DNA from: a virus
DNA length: 20,328 nt
Direction: 5' to 3' (one strand)
Virus record (IMG/VR): IMGVR_UViG_3300010151_000270
Span: 1 to 20,328 of that record
Part shown: positions 5,581 through 11,675 of the stretch, one piece after another
How the letters are laid out: each line of letters starts with the position of its first letter
Numbering within the stretch: position 1 is the first letter of the stretch
Made by a program: the position numbers and the translations under genes
The notes under the pieces: model-generated
Seen by the model: the letters and a program-made list of their open reading frames with translations, nothing else
What the model was told of the DNA's origin: nothing
Database searches by the model: none

Positions 5581-5721
5581 CTAACTTGTTACACCTTGCC
5601 CATACTTGTTGCAACTTGATAGCGTGCAAATATTGCAGGGGGGTAGATGGTAATTGTGGATAACTTTTGTGATTTTTTTAACCCTTGCCGAAAAAAAAAT
5701 AACGGGGGCTAACTTGTTACA
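5581..5721. repeat. Spaced 13-bp direct repeat CTAACTTGTTACA
   Basis: Exact copies at 5581-5593 and 5709-5721 flank the DnaA box, 128 bp apart. Each ends in the TGTTACA word that recurs across the window. The conservation extends six bases upstream of the core here. Confidence 0.85.
5655..5663 (-). promoter_or_regulatory. DnaA box (TTATCCACA)
   Basis: A perfect match to the bacterial DnaA box on the minus strand, in the AT-rich divergent region. One site alone is weak evidence; its position beside AT repeats makes it more meaningful. Confidence 0.5.
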
Positions 5722-5789
5722 AGTAAAGAGCTTGCGACAAAAGCAAGCGGGGCCAAGCGGGGTAGTCATAAAAAAAAATTACCTTGTGC

Positions 5790-5819
5790 TTGACTATACA
5801 CTTGCCTACCCCACATATT
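5790..5819 (+). promoter_or_regulatory. Candidate promoter for the rightward ATPase operon
   Basis: TTGACT at 5790-5795 and CATATT at 5814-5819 are 18 bases apart, about 55 bases before the ATG at 5874. The -10 match is moderate. AAGGAG precedes the ATG by about 8 bases. Confidence 0.4.
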
Positions 5820-5873
5820 TAACGCACGCCATAGATAGGCTATGGTGCAACACACTATATAAGGAGTAGCGAG

Positions 5874-7097
5874 ATGAGCAAGCCCGCATGTATTTTTCAG
5901 AATTGCCACAGCGAGAGCATAAGCAAGGGGCTATGCAGTAAGCATAAACAAGCCCGCTGGAACGCAGAGCAAAAAGGGAAGGCATGGCCCCTAAACGCCG
6001 ATGGCACCTATAACCCTTCCCTTTGTCCCTCCCTTGCAATAGAAGCGCAAGCCCCCGCCCCCGCCCCCGCTCCCGCTCCCGCTCCCGCCCCCGTTGCCCC
6101 CGCCCCCGTTGCCCCCGTTGACAACAGCGCGGCGAAAAGTAAAGCGGAGATGCTGGAAGAGCTTTTGTCTGGTGGAAAAGATGAGCGAGTCGATGAGCTT
6201 ATTACTCGTATTTCTACGCTGGAAAATTCTATTAGTGCCCACTATAGAATTGATATAGACCACGGCAAGGGCAAGGTGGTTAAAGTTGAGGGGTTGAATC
6301 ACCGTGTAACACCGTATGTTATCGACCTTGTAGCTGCCGATAAAATGCCATACTTGGTAGGTCCCGCTGGCAGTGGGAAAACTACGTTAGCGGAAAAAGT
6401 AGCTGCTGCATTAGATCTCGATTTTTACTCTACAGGTGCAGTGGTTCAGAAGTATGAATTGACCGGATTTGTAGATGCCACTGGCACCTATCAAGAAAGC
6501 TCTTTTTATAAAGCATATAAATACGGCGGGCTATTCTTATTCGATGAGCTTGACGCCAGTTCGCCCGCTGCTATTGTAGCATTTAACGCTGCTCTCGAAA
6601 ATGGCCACTGGGCTTGCCCATCTGGTGAGATGGTAATACGCCACAAGGATTTTCGCGTTATCGCCAGTGCAAATACCTATGGTAAGGGAGCTACTTTGTC
6701 TTATGTAGGTCGTAACCCCCTTGATGGAAGCACGATTGATAGGTTCGCCTTTGTAATTATGAATTACGATTTCGCTCTTACTGCTGCTATCAAGGGTGTT
6801 GCATACGATGGCAAACAAGCCCCCCTACGCTACACTGTTAAAGAAAACAGCGAGCACGATATAAGTAGCTATTTTCGAGACGTTACATTGTATGCGGATG
6901 CAGTGGACGCTATGGGCATAAAGCACATCATAAGCCCCCGCGCTGCTATCAATGGTGTTGATATGTTACGCCGCAACGTCAAGCGTTCAGTGGTTGAGGA
7001 AAGCTTTATCTGGAAAGGTCTGGACGCGGATAGCGTAAAGAAAATTAGACAGCATGCAGCCGATGCACTGGCGAAGTTAGATAGGGAGGAAAATTAA
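5874..7097 (+). CDS. AAA+ ATPase (MoxR/dynein-like AAA_5 type) with N-terminal zinc finger
   Basis: A 407-residue protein. Residues 6-24 form a C-x4-C-x9-C-x2-H zinc finger (C6, C11, C21, H24) of the same spacing as in the methyltransferase-fusion protein. A proline-alanine stalk (about 60-82) and a helical, coiled-coil-like stretch (about 90-122) follow. The ATPase core has Walker A GPAGSGKTT (163-171), Walker B GGLFLFDELD (about 217-226) and a sensor-like IASANT (about 262-267), then STIDRFAF with an arginine-finger-like residue. This is the layout of MoxR-type AAA ATPases, which remodel proteins together with a partner. The start has AAGGAG upstream. The gene is one base from its neighbour, which probably encodes that partner. 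Target unknown. Confidence 0.85.
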   Translation: MSKPACIFQNCHSESISKGLCSKHKQARWNAEQKGKAWPLNADGTYNPSLCPSLAIEAQAPAPAPAPAPAPAPVAPAPVAPVDNSAAKSKAEMLEELLSGGKDERVDELITRISTLENSISAHYRIDIDHGKGKVVKVEGLNHRVTPYVIDLVAADKMPYLVGPAGSGKTTLAEKVAAALDLDFYSTGAVVQKYELTGFVDATGTYQESSFYKAYKYGGLFLFDELDASSPAAIVAFNAALENGHWACPSGEMVIRHKDFRVIASANTYGKGATLSYVGRNPLDGSTIDRFAFVIMNYDFALTAAIKGVAYDGKQAPLRYTVKENSEHDISSYFRDVTLYADAVDAMGIKHIISPRAAINGVDMLRRNVKRSVVEESFIWKGLDADSVKKIRQHAADALAKLDREEN

Positions 7098-7098
7098 G

Positions 7099-7986
7099 AT
7101 GGTACGACTGGAAAAGAAAAATGCAACAGAGACCATGAAAGGACTTGGGCAAAGGGGCAAGGATACGGGCAAGGGAGAGAATATTTACACAACAAAAGCT
7201 ACTGTTGGAGAGATGATAGAATTTATTAAGCAAGCCCCCCGCATAGATGGAGCGGGCAAATCATCTACCGAAGATGAGTCTACTAAGGACTGGGACGATA
7301 ACGCTGGTTACAAGGGATCAATAGAGCTTGCCGAAAAAGGATGGCCCACTGGCGTTAAGCAGATGAAAAAATTCGAAGTAGAGGCGGGGGAAAACTTCGA
7401 TACCTTGCCCGCTTTTTCTTACGATATTGCGGGAGCTTTCCCCTCCGTTCCCGCTTACTGCGCTGGTGATCCAGAGCATATGGCATTGCCTGTTGATTTG
7501 CCCAACAAGCCCATTTGTAGGATGGTAGTAGAAATCGGTAAGGTATGGCATTTAAAGGCCGCTACTTCTATGCGGTATGGTGTGGCCATCTTGGGGGCCG
7601 TCAATAGCTTGATAACGGCGGGTGTTACAGTAGTGCTTGACGCGAACTGGTCTGGGGCTTTCGATTTCGACCGGAAAGACTACACACAGTGGCTTATACC
7701 GCTGGGCGGAGGCGGGCAAGTTATGGACCTTGATAGGCTCGCTTATTGCCTTGCACATCCAGCACTGTTGCGGCGCATCGGCTTTGCTTATTTGGAGCGC
7801 GTCAAAGAGCTTGCCCCAACTACTAAAAATGGCTACTTGCTAAACTATGGCGGGGGGCTTTTTGATACATCTGAATACGATGTGCATTTCCCCCGTATTG
7901 CCAATGATAAGGATTGCAAGGATGCAGCAGTAGCCCGCCAGTTAGTCGAGGGTATCCTAAGCAAAGCGGGCTATGGCAATGAATAA
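7099..7986 (+). CDS. Partner protein of the AAA ATPase, unknown function (phage DUF7192-like)
   Basis: A 295-residue protein with GGAGG about 9 bases before its ATG, directly after the ATPase. The segment GYKGSIELAEKGWPTGVKQM (about 74-93) and the later MRYGVAILGAVNSLITAGVTVVLDANW (about 159-185) recall phage proteins of the group I remember as DUF7192. MoxR ATPases are often paired with von Willebrand A-domain proteins. The beta-alpha alternation in the middle could be a degenerate version of such a domain, but I see no clear MIDAS (D-x-S-x-S) motif. The basic first 30 residues are probably flexible. It may form a two-component remodelling system with the ATPase. The family name is from memory and needs a search. 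Confidence 0.65.
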   Translation: MVRLEKKNATETMKGLGQRGKDTGKGENIYTTKATVGEMIEFIKQAPRIDGAGKSSTEDESTKDWDDNAGYKGSIELAEKGWPTGVKQMKKFEVEAGENFDTLPAFSYDIAGAFPSVPAYCAGDPEHMALPVDLPNKPICRMVVEIGKVWHLKAATSMRYGVAILGAVNSLITAGVTVVLDANWSGAFDFDRKDYTQWLIPLGGGGQVMDLDRLAYCLAHPALLRRIGFAYLERVKELAPTTKNGYLLNYGGGLFDTSEYDVHFPRIANDKDCKDAAVARQLVEGILSKAGYGNE

Positions 7987-8113
7987 GGGACAGCGATTGT
8001 CAAAGCGTAAACAACTACGCAAAGCCCGCAAGGCGGAGCGGAGATTGCAGCGCGAATTAGAGCGGTTGAACATCAATAAAGATCGACCTTATTGGTATCA
8101 ACCAGAAGAGTAG
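7973..8113 (+). CDS. Small, very basic protein
   Basis: A 46-residue frame that overlaps the end of the preceding gene. It begins MAMNKGQRLSKRKQLRKARK and continues with an arginine/leucine-rich helix, ending RPYWYQPEE. Either the ATG at 7973 or the one at 7979 could be used; no strong ribosome-binding site is visible, so coupling to the upstream gene is likely. The sequence suggests a nucleic-acid-binding helix. A strong terminator follows 10 bases after the stop, which supports this being the last gene of the transcript. Confidence 0.5.
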   Translation: MAMNKGQRLSKRKQLRKARKAERRLQRELERLNINKDRPYWYQPEE

Positions 8114-8122
8114 ACTAAGCCC

Positions 8123-8160
8123 CAAAGCCCCCGTCAAAGTATCGGCGGGGGCTTTGTTTT
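8123..8160 (+). terminator. Rho-independent terminator of the rightward early operon
   Basis: Perfect 11-bp arms CAAAGCCCCCG (8123-8133) and CGGGGGCTTTG (8146-8156), a 12-base loop, and a TTTT tract. TGTTACA follows at 8164-8170. Confidence 0.85.
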
Positions 8161-8362
8161 GCTTGTTACAATAGCCCGCCGTGGGGTAACAATTACCACC
8201 AGGTATCCACATTTTGAAATTTTCAGCCCGATTTTCTGCGAAGTTTGCAAGCCCCAAACAAGCCAAAAAAAAGTAACGGTTACCCTTCGAAGTCCACCAG
8301 CCCCCTTGTAAACTTGTAACAATTACCCGCCTTCCAGATACAAGCCAGCCGCAAGACAAGCC

Positions 8363-8402
8363 CCTAGTACTAGCTTAGTCTTAGTACTAGACTAGTACTA
8401 GG
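8363..8402. repeat. Cluster of three TAGTACTAG palindromes
   Basis: CCTAGTACTAG (8363-8373) and its reverse complement CTAGTACTAGG (8392-8402) form an inverted pair, with another TAGTACTAG at 8382-8390 between them. Each core is itself palindromic. The cluster could bind a dimeric protein or extrude a hairpin. Confidence 0.85.
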
Positions 8403-8416
8403 ACTAAGGCAAGCCA

Positions 8417-8463
8417 CAAGGTCCAAGGTCCAAGGTCCAAGGTCCAAGGCAAGGTCCAAGGTC
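8417..8463. repeat. 7-bp tandem repeat CAAGGTC
   Basis: Four exact adjacent copies (8417-8444), then a 5-base interruption and two more (8450-8463). Three 6-bp CTAAGC units follow at 8485-8502. Confidence 0.9.
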
Positions 8464-8988
8464 TAAGGGAGCCAAGGGCAAGGTCTAAGCCTAAGCCTAA
8501 GCTAGTGTAACAAAGCAAATGAGAGGGGATAACGTCAATAGGGACCAAATCTCCCAATGGTATCTTTGTTACATACCTACAAAGCCCGTCAAGCCCGCTC
8601 ATTTGCCCCACAAGAGCCAAAGCCCGCCCTGCCCTTGCCCTTGCCTATGGGCGGGGGCACTTGGCCGTTACAAGGCCATTGCAGCGGCTTAGACGGGGTT
8701 TAGGCTTATCGGGGGGCTTATACTCACCATAATAGGCATTATCGTTAGTATCGGGCTTATCGGGCTTGGATTGCCCTAAGTGCTTGTTGTTACAAGATGT
8801 TACATCTATTATAAACTTCTTTATAATTATTCGAGGTGACCCCCCTCGGGGGCGGCTCATCATCGAACGAACCCGTATATACTCCCACCCAAATGCCTTG
8901 CCGCTGGACCCCCCTTGTTACTCAGGGTTCATCGACCCGCCTTGGGGGGGGGCTTTGTATCTTCGGCTGCGCCCCTAAATTTTTTGCT

Positions 8989-9017
8989 TTGACAGAAGGG
9001 GGCTGTTACAATATTAT
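8989..9017 (+). promoter_or_regulatory. Strong late promoter with TGTTACA in the spacer
   Basis: TTGACA (8989-8994, perfect) and TATTAT (9012-9017) are 17 bases apart. TGTTACA occupies 9004-9010 of the spacer, one base before the -10. The endolysin ATG at 9026 is only 8 bases after the -10, so the mRNA would have almost no leader. A second promoter of the same design lies at 11288-11316. Confidence 0.75.
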
Positions 9018-9025
9018 TTTATCCT

Positions 9026-9439
9026 ATGGTTACTTCGTTTACAGAAGACATGTTCAATAGCGATCAACGCTGGCCTTCGTTTGCATTTCGGGAGTTGAAG
9101 TGTTCCCATACTGGAGCTTGCGTCATGGACGAGGCTTTCTTGGACCGCTTGCAGGCTCTTCGCAACAAGGTGGGGCCGTTGGTTATTAGTTCGGGGTATC
9201 GTTCGGTAGCGCATCCAGTAGAGGCTGTCAAAGGTAAGCCCGGCACCCATACGATGGGTCGAGCGGTGGATGTCAGTTGTCGGGGCGAGAAGGCGGTTGA
9301 GGTATTGAAGTATGCTTTGCAGTTAGGATTTACGGGTATTGGTGTAAAGCAACATGGCAAGGAAGGTCGGTTCTTGCATCTGGATGACCTTACCAGTGAT
9401 TCGTATCATGGGCCTCGGCCTACGGTCTGGAGTTATTAA
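9026..9439 (+). CDS. M15-family D,D-peptidase, probable endolysin
   Basis: A 137-residue peptidase of the M15 (VanY/DacA-like) group that would cleave peptidoglycan cross-bridges during lysis. The zinc-site pattern is visible: GTHTMGRAVDVS gives H75-x6-D82, and RFLHLDD gives H118 with D120. The N-terminal CSHTGACVMDEAFLDRLQALR followed by LVISSGYRS is characteristic of the family. Length fits a single catalytic domain with no cell-wall-binding domain and no signal peptide, so a holin or SAR helper would be needed; none is obvious here. The ATG at 9026 has no Shine-Dalgarno site and lies 8 bases after a -10 element, suggesting leaderless translation. The ATG at 9050 is the alternative. It is the first gene of the late module. 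Confidence 0.85.
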   Translation: MVTSFTEDMFNSDQRWPSFAFRELKCSHTGACVMDEAFLDRLQALRNKVGPLVISSGYRSVAHPVEAVKGKPGTHTMGRAVDVSCRGEKAVEVLKYALQLGFTGIGVKQHGKEGRFLHLDDLTSDSYHGPRPTVWSY

Positions 9440-9440
9440 C

Positions 9441-9911
9441 GTGCAGATAAAGGATAAGCACCGCGAAGCGATTCAGATGATGATACTGGATCGGTATAGC
9501 CGCCGCCGCCAGACGGGTCAGATTGCTGCACAGGTTGGCGTAACGCGTTCGGCTATTACTCAGTGGAAGAATGACGAGGACTTCAAGGCCGAGTACCAGA
9601 AACAGTTGCGTATATACCAACAGGACTTCTCTGATATTCGCCTTGCGGATCGCAGGGAGCGGGTGCAGGTCTTGTCGGATATGTTTGAGCATATACCTTC
9701 GCAGCGGGTCAGCCTGCGGATGAAGGTTTTGGAGCAGATACGCGTTGAGGTAGGGGATGACCGTATACAAGTCGAGCATACTGTAGAGGTAAAAGGGCCG
9801 AACATGCCACCTCGCGCCGAGACCTATGAGGAGTGGATCAAGCAGAACCAGCAGATGCTGGAGTCGGGCGTAGGGGAATCGGTTGAAGCGGATTTTGAAA
9901 TAGAGGAGTAA
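9441..9911 (+). CDS. Probable terminase small subunit
   Basis: I use the GTG at 9441 (GGAG 7 bases upstream), giving 156 residues; a frame starting earlier would lie inside the endolysin gene. The N-terminal part has a helix-turn-helix, TGQIAAQVGVTRSAITQWKNDEDF (about 25-48), as in terminase small subunits that recognise packaging sites. A long basic and acidic helical middle follows (RLADRRERVQVLSDMFEH...), a likely oligomerisation region, and then an acidic tail ending EADFEIEE. It is directly upstream of the large subunit, 3 bases apart, which is the usual order. The identification rests on HTH plus position, since small subunits diverge strongly. Confidence 0.75.
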   Translation: MQIKDKHREAIQMMILDRYSRRRQTGQIAAQVGVTRSAITQWKNDEDFKAEYQKQLRIYQQDFSDIRLADRRERVQVLSDMFEHIPSQRVSLRMKVLEQIRVEVGDDRIQVEHTVEVKGPNMPPRAETYEEWIKQNQQMLESGVGESVEADFEIEE

Positions 9912-9914
9912 CCA

Positions 9915-11291
9915 ATGCCTTGGCAGCCACAGCCCGGACCGCAAGAGAAGGCTATACGCGCTTCTTTTGTAGATGAAATCTTCTTTGGTGGAGCGCGTGG
10001 GGGTGGTAAGACAGATTATCTTCTCGGAGATTTCGCTGCTGACGTAGAGCAGTATGGCGAGCATTGGCGTGGGGTGTTGTTTCGCCGCACCTACCCCGAA
10101 CTGGACGAGATCGTAGACCGCAGCCGTGCGATCTACTTTGATCTGTTTCCGGGGGCCGAGTACAAGGTAGGATCCCATACGTGGCACTTCCCCGGTGGCT
10201 CTACGCTCAAGTTGCGCCATATTGAAACAGAACTGGATGCCGATCATTACCAAGGCCACCAATATACGTGGATTGGGTGGGACGAAGTGGGTTCATGGCC
10301 TAACCTCAAGGCCTACCATCGGCTCAAGGCTTGCCTGCGCTCGGCCCATGCCGTGCCCGTCAAGCGCATTCGCGTTACAGGAAACCCCGGCGGACCCGGC
10401 CATAACGAGGTAAAGCGTTACTTTGTCGATGCAACAGAAGAGGGTCATCTAACTACAGGGCAAGACAAGATGACGCGGATGTATATCCGCAGTCTTGTTA
10501 CAGATAACAAGGTATTGTTACAAAGTGACCCCGGTTACATTGATCGCTTGAAGGCGGTAGGTGACGAGCAGTTAGTCAAAGCGTGGCTGGCGGGGGATTG
10601 GGACGCTATGGTAGGGGCGTTCTTTAGTAACTGGTTCGGGGATAAGGTCGTTGTTCCCTCTTTTAACATCCCCAGCCATTGGCCTTTGTTTGGCGCACTT
10701 GATTATGGGGAAAGCTCGCCAAGTTCCTTCGGTTTGTATACCGTAGATCACGATGATAACGTCTATAGGATCACTGAATACTACCAAGGCAACGCTTCGG
10801 CTTCGCAACATGCCGATAACATTAATGCTATCATTGAAGGTTGTCCTTTTACGGGGGGCCGCCATCCGCAAGCTATATATGCTGATCCGAGCATTTTTGT
10901 AAAGCGCAGGCTTACCGAGGCTATGAATCGCTCGCCTGCCGATGTTTTTGGCGAGCATGGCTTGTGGTTGACAAGGGCAAACAACGATAGGATCAACGGC
11001 TGGCGCGTCTGTAACGATGCGCTTATAAATGACCGCTTTCATTGCTTTGCGGGCTGGAATGATGCACTTTGCAGGACGGTGCCGACGTTGCCGAGGTCAT
11101 CGCGCAACCCCGAAGACCTCGACACCCATGCCGAGGACCATGCCGCCGACGAGTGGCGGTATGCTATGATGCACTGTTACAAACCTCATGCTGCACCCGT
11201 AGAGCAAAACTACGAAGGCACCGCACAGCAAGCCCTCGACTCGTTATCGGCAGGGGGAAAAAGGAAAGGACGTTACAATACGGGGCTTTGA
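9915..11291 (+). CDS. Terminase large subunit (packaging ATPase/nuclease)
   Basis: A 458-residue protein that translocates DNA into the procapsid and cuts it. The ATPase domain has Walker A GGARGGGKT (25-33), an adenine/arginine motif LFRRTYPEL (55-63), Walker B WIGWDEV (119-125) and a coupling motif VTGNPGGPGHN (about 155-165). The nuclease domain (from about 260) has the acidic residues of an RNase H-like fold: ALDYGES (Asp263), IYADPSIF (Asp324), and a later AEDHAADEW. Length is normal. Two TGTTACA words lie 20 bp apart inside it (10496 and 10516). A promoter overlaps its last codons. Confidence 0.93.
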   Translation: MPWQPQPGPQEKAIRASFVDEIFFGGARGGGKTDYLLGDFAADVEQYGEHWRGVLFRRTYPELDEIVDRSRAIYFDLFPGAEYKVGSHTWHFPGGSTLKLRHIETELDADHYQGHQYTWIGWDEVGSWPNLKAYHRLKACLRSAHAVPVKRIRVTGNPGGPGHNEVKRYFVDATEEGHLTTGQDKMTRMYIRSLVTDNKVLLQSDPGYIDRLKAVGDEQLVKAWLAGDWDAMVGAFFSNWFGDKVVVPSFNIPSHWPLFGALDYGESSPSSFGLYTVDHDDNVYRITEYYQGNASASQHADNINAIIEGCPFTGGRHPQAIYADPSIFVKRRLTEAMNRSPADVFGEHGLWLTRANNDRINGWRVCNDALINDRFHCFAGWNDALCRTVPTLPRSSRNPEDLDTHAEDHAADEWRYAMMHCYKPHAAPVEQNYEGTAQQALDSLSAGGKRKGRYNTGL

Positions 11292-11316
11292 CTTTTGTTA
11301 CAGGTGTTACTATTTT
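11288..11316 (+). promoter_or_regulatory. Second late promoter with TGTTAC words in the spacer
   Basis: TTGACT (11288-11293) and TATTTT (11311-11316) are 17 bases apart. The spacer holds TGTTACA (11296-11302) and TGTTAC (11305-11310), which abuts the -10. The next ATG (11324) is 7 bases downstream and has no Shine-Dalgarno site, the same design as at 8989. Confidence 0.55.
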
Positions 11317-11323
11317 ACAAATT

Positions 11324-11503
11324 ATGGCAACAAAAAAAACGACCTACGGGGCTTTGTTTCCTGTAGGCATACGATGGATGGATACTATGAAAGGCTTTAA
11401 TGGAACGCCCAAGCCAACGAAGACCAAGCCTGCGGGCGGCAAGCGCGTTAAGCCCATGCCTGCTGGTGGTGACACCATGAAAAAGGGCAAAGGGTCCAAG
11501 TAA
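11324..11503 (+). CDS. Small basic protein between terminase and portal
   Basis: A 59-residue basic protein from the ATG at 11324, rich in K, G and P. It contains MKGFNGTPKPTKTKPAGG (from residue 22) and PMPAGGDTMKKGKGSK at the end. The segment KGFNGTPKP recurs near the C-terminus of the next small protein, which strongly suggests it is real. There is no ribosome-binding site; the start is 7 bases after a putative -10. A 38-residue form from the internal methionine (residue 22) is possible. It is probably a virion-associated or DNA-binding peptide, by analogy with small phage proteins in this position. Confidence 0.55.
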   Translation: MATKKTTYGALFPVGIRWMDTMKGFNGTPKPTKTKPAGGKRVKPMPAGGDTMKKGKGSK

Positions 11504-11504
11504 T

Positions 11505-11675
11505 ATGCCCAAGGTCGGCGGTAAACATTATAGCTATGATGCCAAGGGCATGGCGCAAGCCACGGCGGCTTCGCAGCGCAGTGGAAAGCCCATGACCAAT
11601 GCACGTAAGAAAAGCAGTGCAAGTGCTAAAGGGTTTAACGGCACTCCAAAGCCGCAGACGCGCAGGGGCCGATGA
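11505..11675 (+). CDS. Small basic phage protein of the MPKVGGK type
   Basis: A 56-residue basic protein beginning MPKVGGKHYSYDAKGMAQAT. This N-terminus resembles a short protein widespread in podovirus-like genomes next to the portal gene (pattern MPKVG.K.F.Y...G...A). It ends with AKGFNGTPKPQTRRGR, sharing KGFNGTPKP with its upstream neighbour. AAAGGG lies upstream. Its stop overlaps the portal start as ATGA. The function is unknown; a capsid-internal or DNA-binding peptide would fit. Confidence 0.65.
   Translation: MPKVGGKHYSYDAKGMAQATAASQRSGKPMTNARKKSSASAKGFNGTPKPQTRRGR

Larger units (their letters stand above)
5351..5873. other. Divergent AT-rich intergenic region, candidate replication origin
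   Basis: About 520 bases lie between the divergent operons with no convincing gene. They hold the leftward promoter, two exact and one degenerate AT-rich repeats (5493-5571), a perfect DnaA box on the minus strand (TTATCCACA, 5655-5663), several A or T runs (near 5673, 5691 and 5770), a 13-bp direct repeat containing TGTTACA, and a rightward promoter. Iterated AT repeats next to a DnaA box between divergent early genes are typical of an origin, but nothing here proves it. Confidence 0.5.
8114..9025. other. Non-coding, repeat-rich region between early and late rightward modules
   Basis: About 910 bases without a supported gene. Open frames here lack ribosome-binding sites and have low-complexity products. 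The region holds the terminator, seven exact TGTTACA words, two copies of GTAACAATTACC (from about 8185 and 8316), a GTAAC-G-GTTAC inverted repeat (about 8270), CTAG-rich palindromes (8363-8402), a 7-bp tandem repeat (8417-8463), 6-bp CTAAGC repeats (8485-8502), many AAGCCC words, GC-rich inverted stretches near 8841 and 8910-8952, and the late promoter at the end. Confidence 0.75.

Noticed and set aside
5433-5663. Open frame of 76 codons in the divergent region
   Set aside because: It is built from the AT repeats (NKYIYDR twice), has no ribosome-binding site and lies in the probable origin.
8057-8359. Leftward open frame of 100 codons in the gene-poor region
   Set aside because: It runs across the terminator hairpin and overlaps the small basic gene, has no ribosome-binding site, and no recognisable pattern.
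8363-8502. CRISPR array
   Set aside because: The repeats are 6-7 bp tandem units and short palindromes without regular spacers; no cas gene is near.
9354-9440. Upstream extension of the terminase small subunit to an ATG at 9354
   Set aside because: This part lies inside the endolysin gene in another frame; the GTG at 9441 has a ribosome-binding site and gives a typical start.
11069-11323. Long upstream extension of the small gene at 11324
   Set aside because: The extension is antisense-like low-complexity R/P-rich sequence inside the terminase gene; ATG 11324 is placed next to a promoter and the shared motif begins after it.
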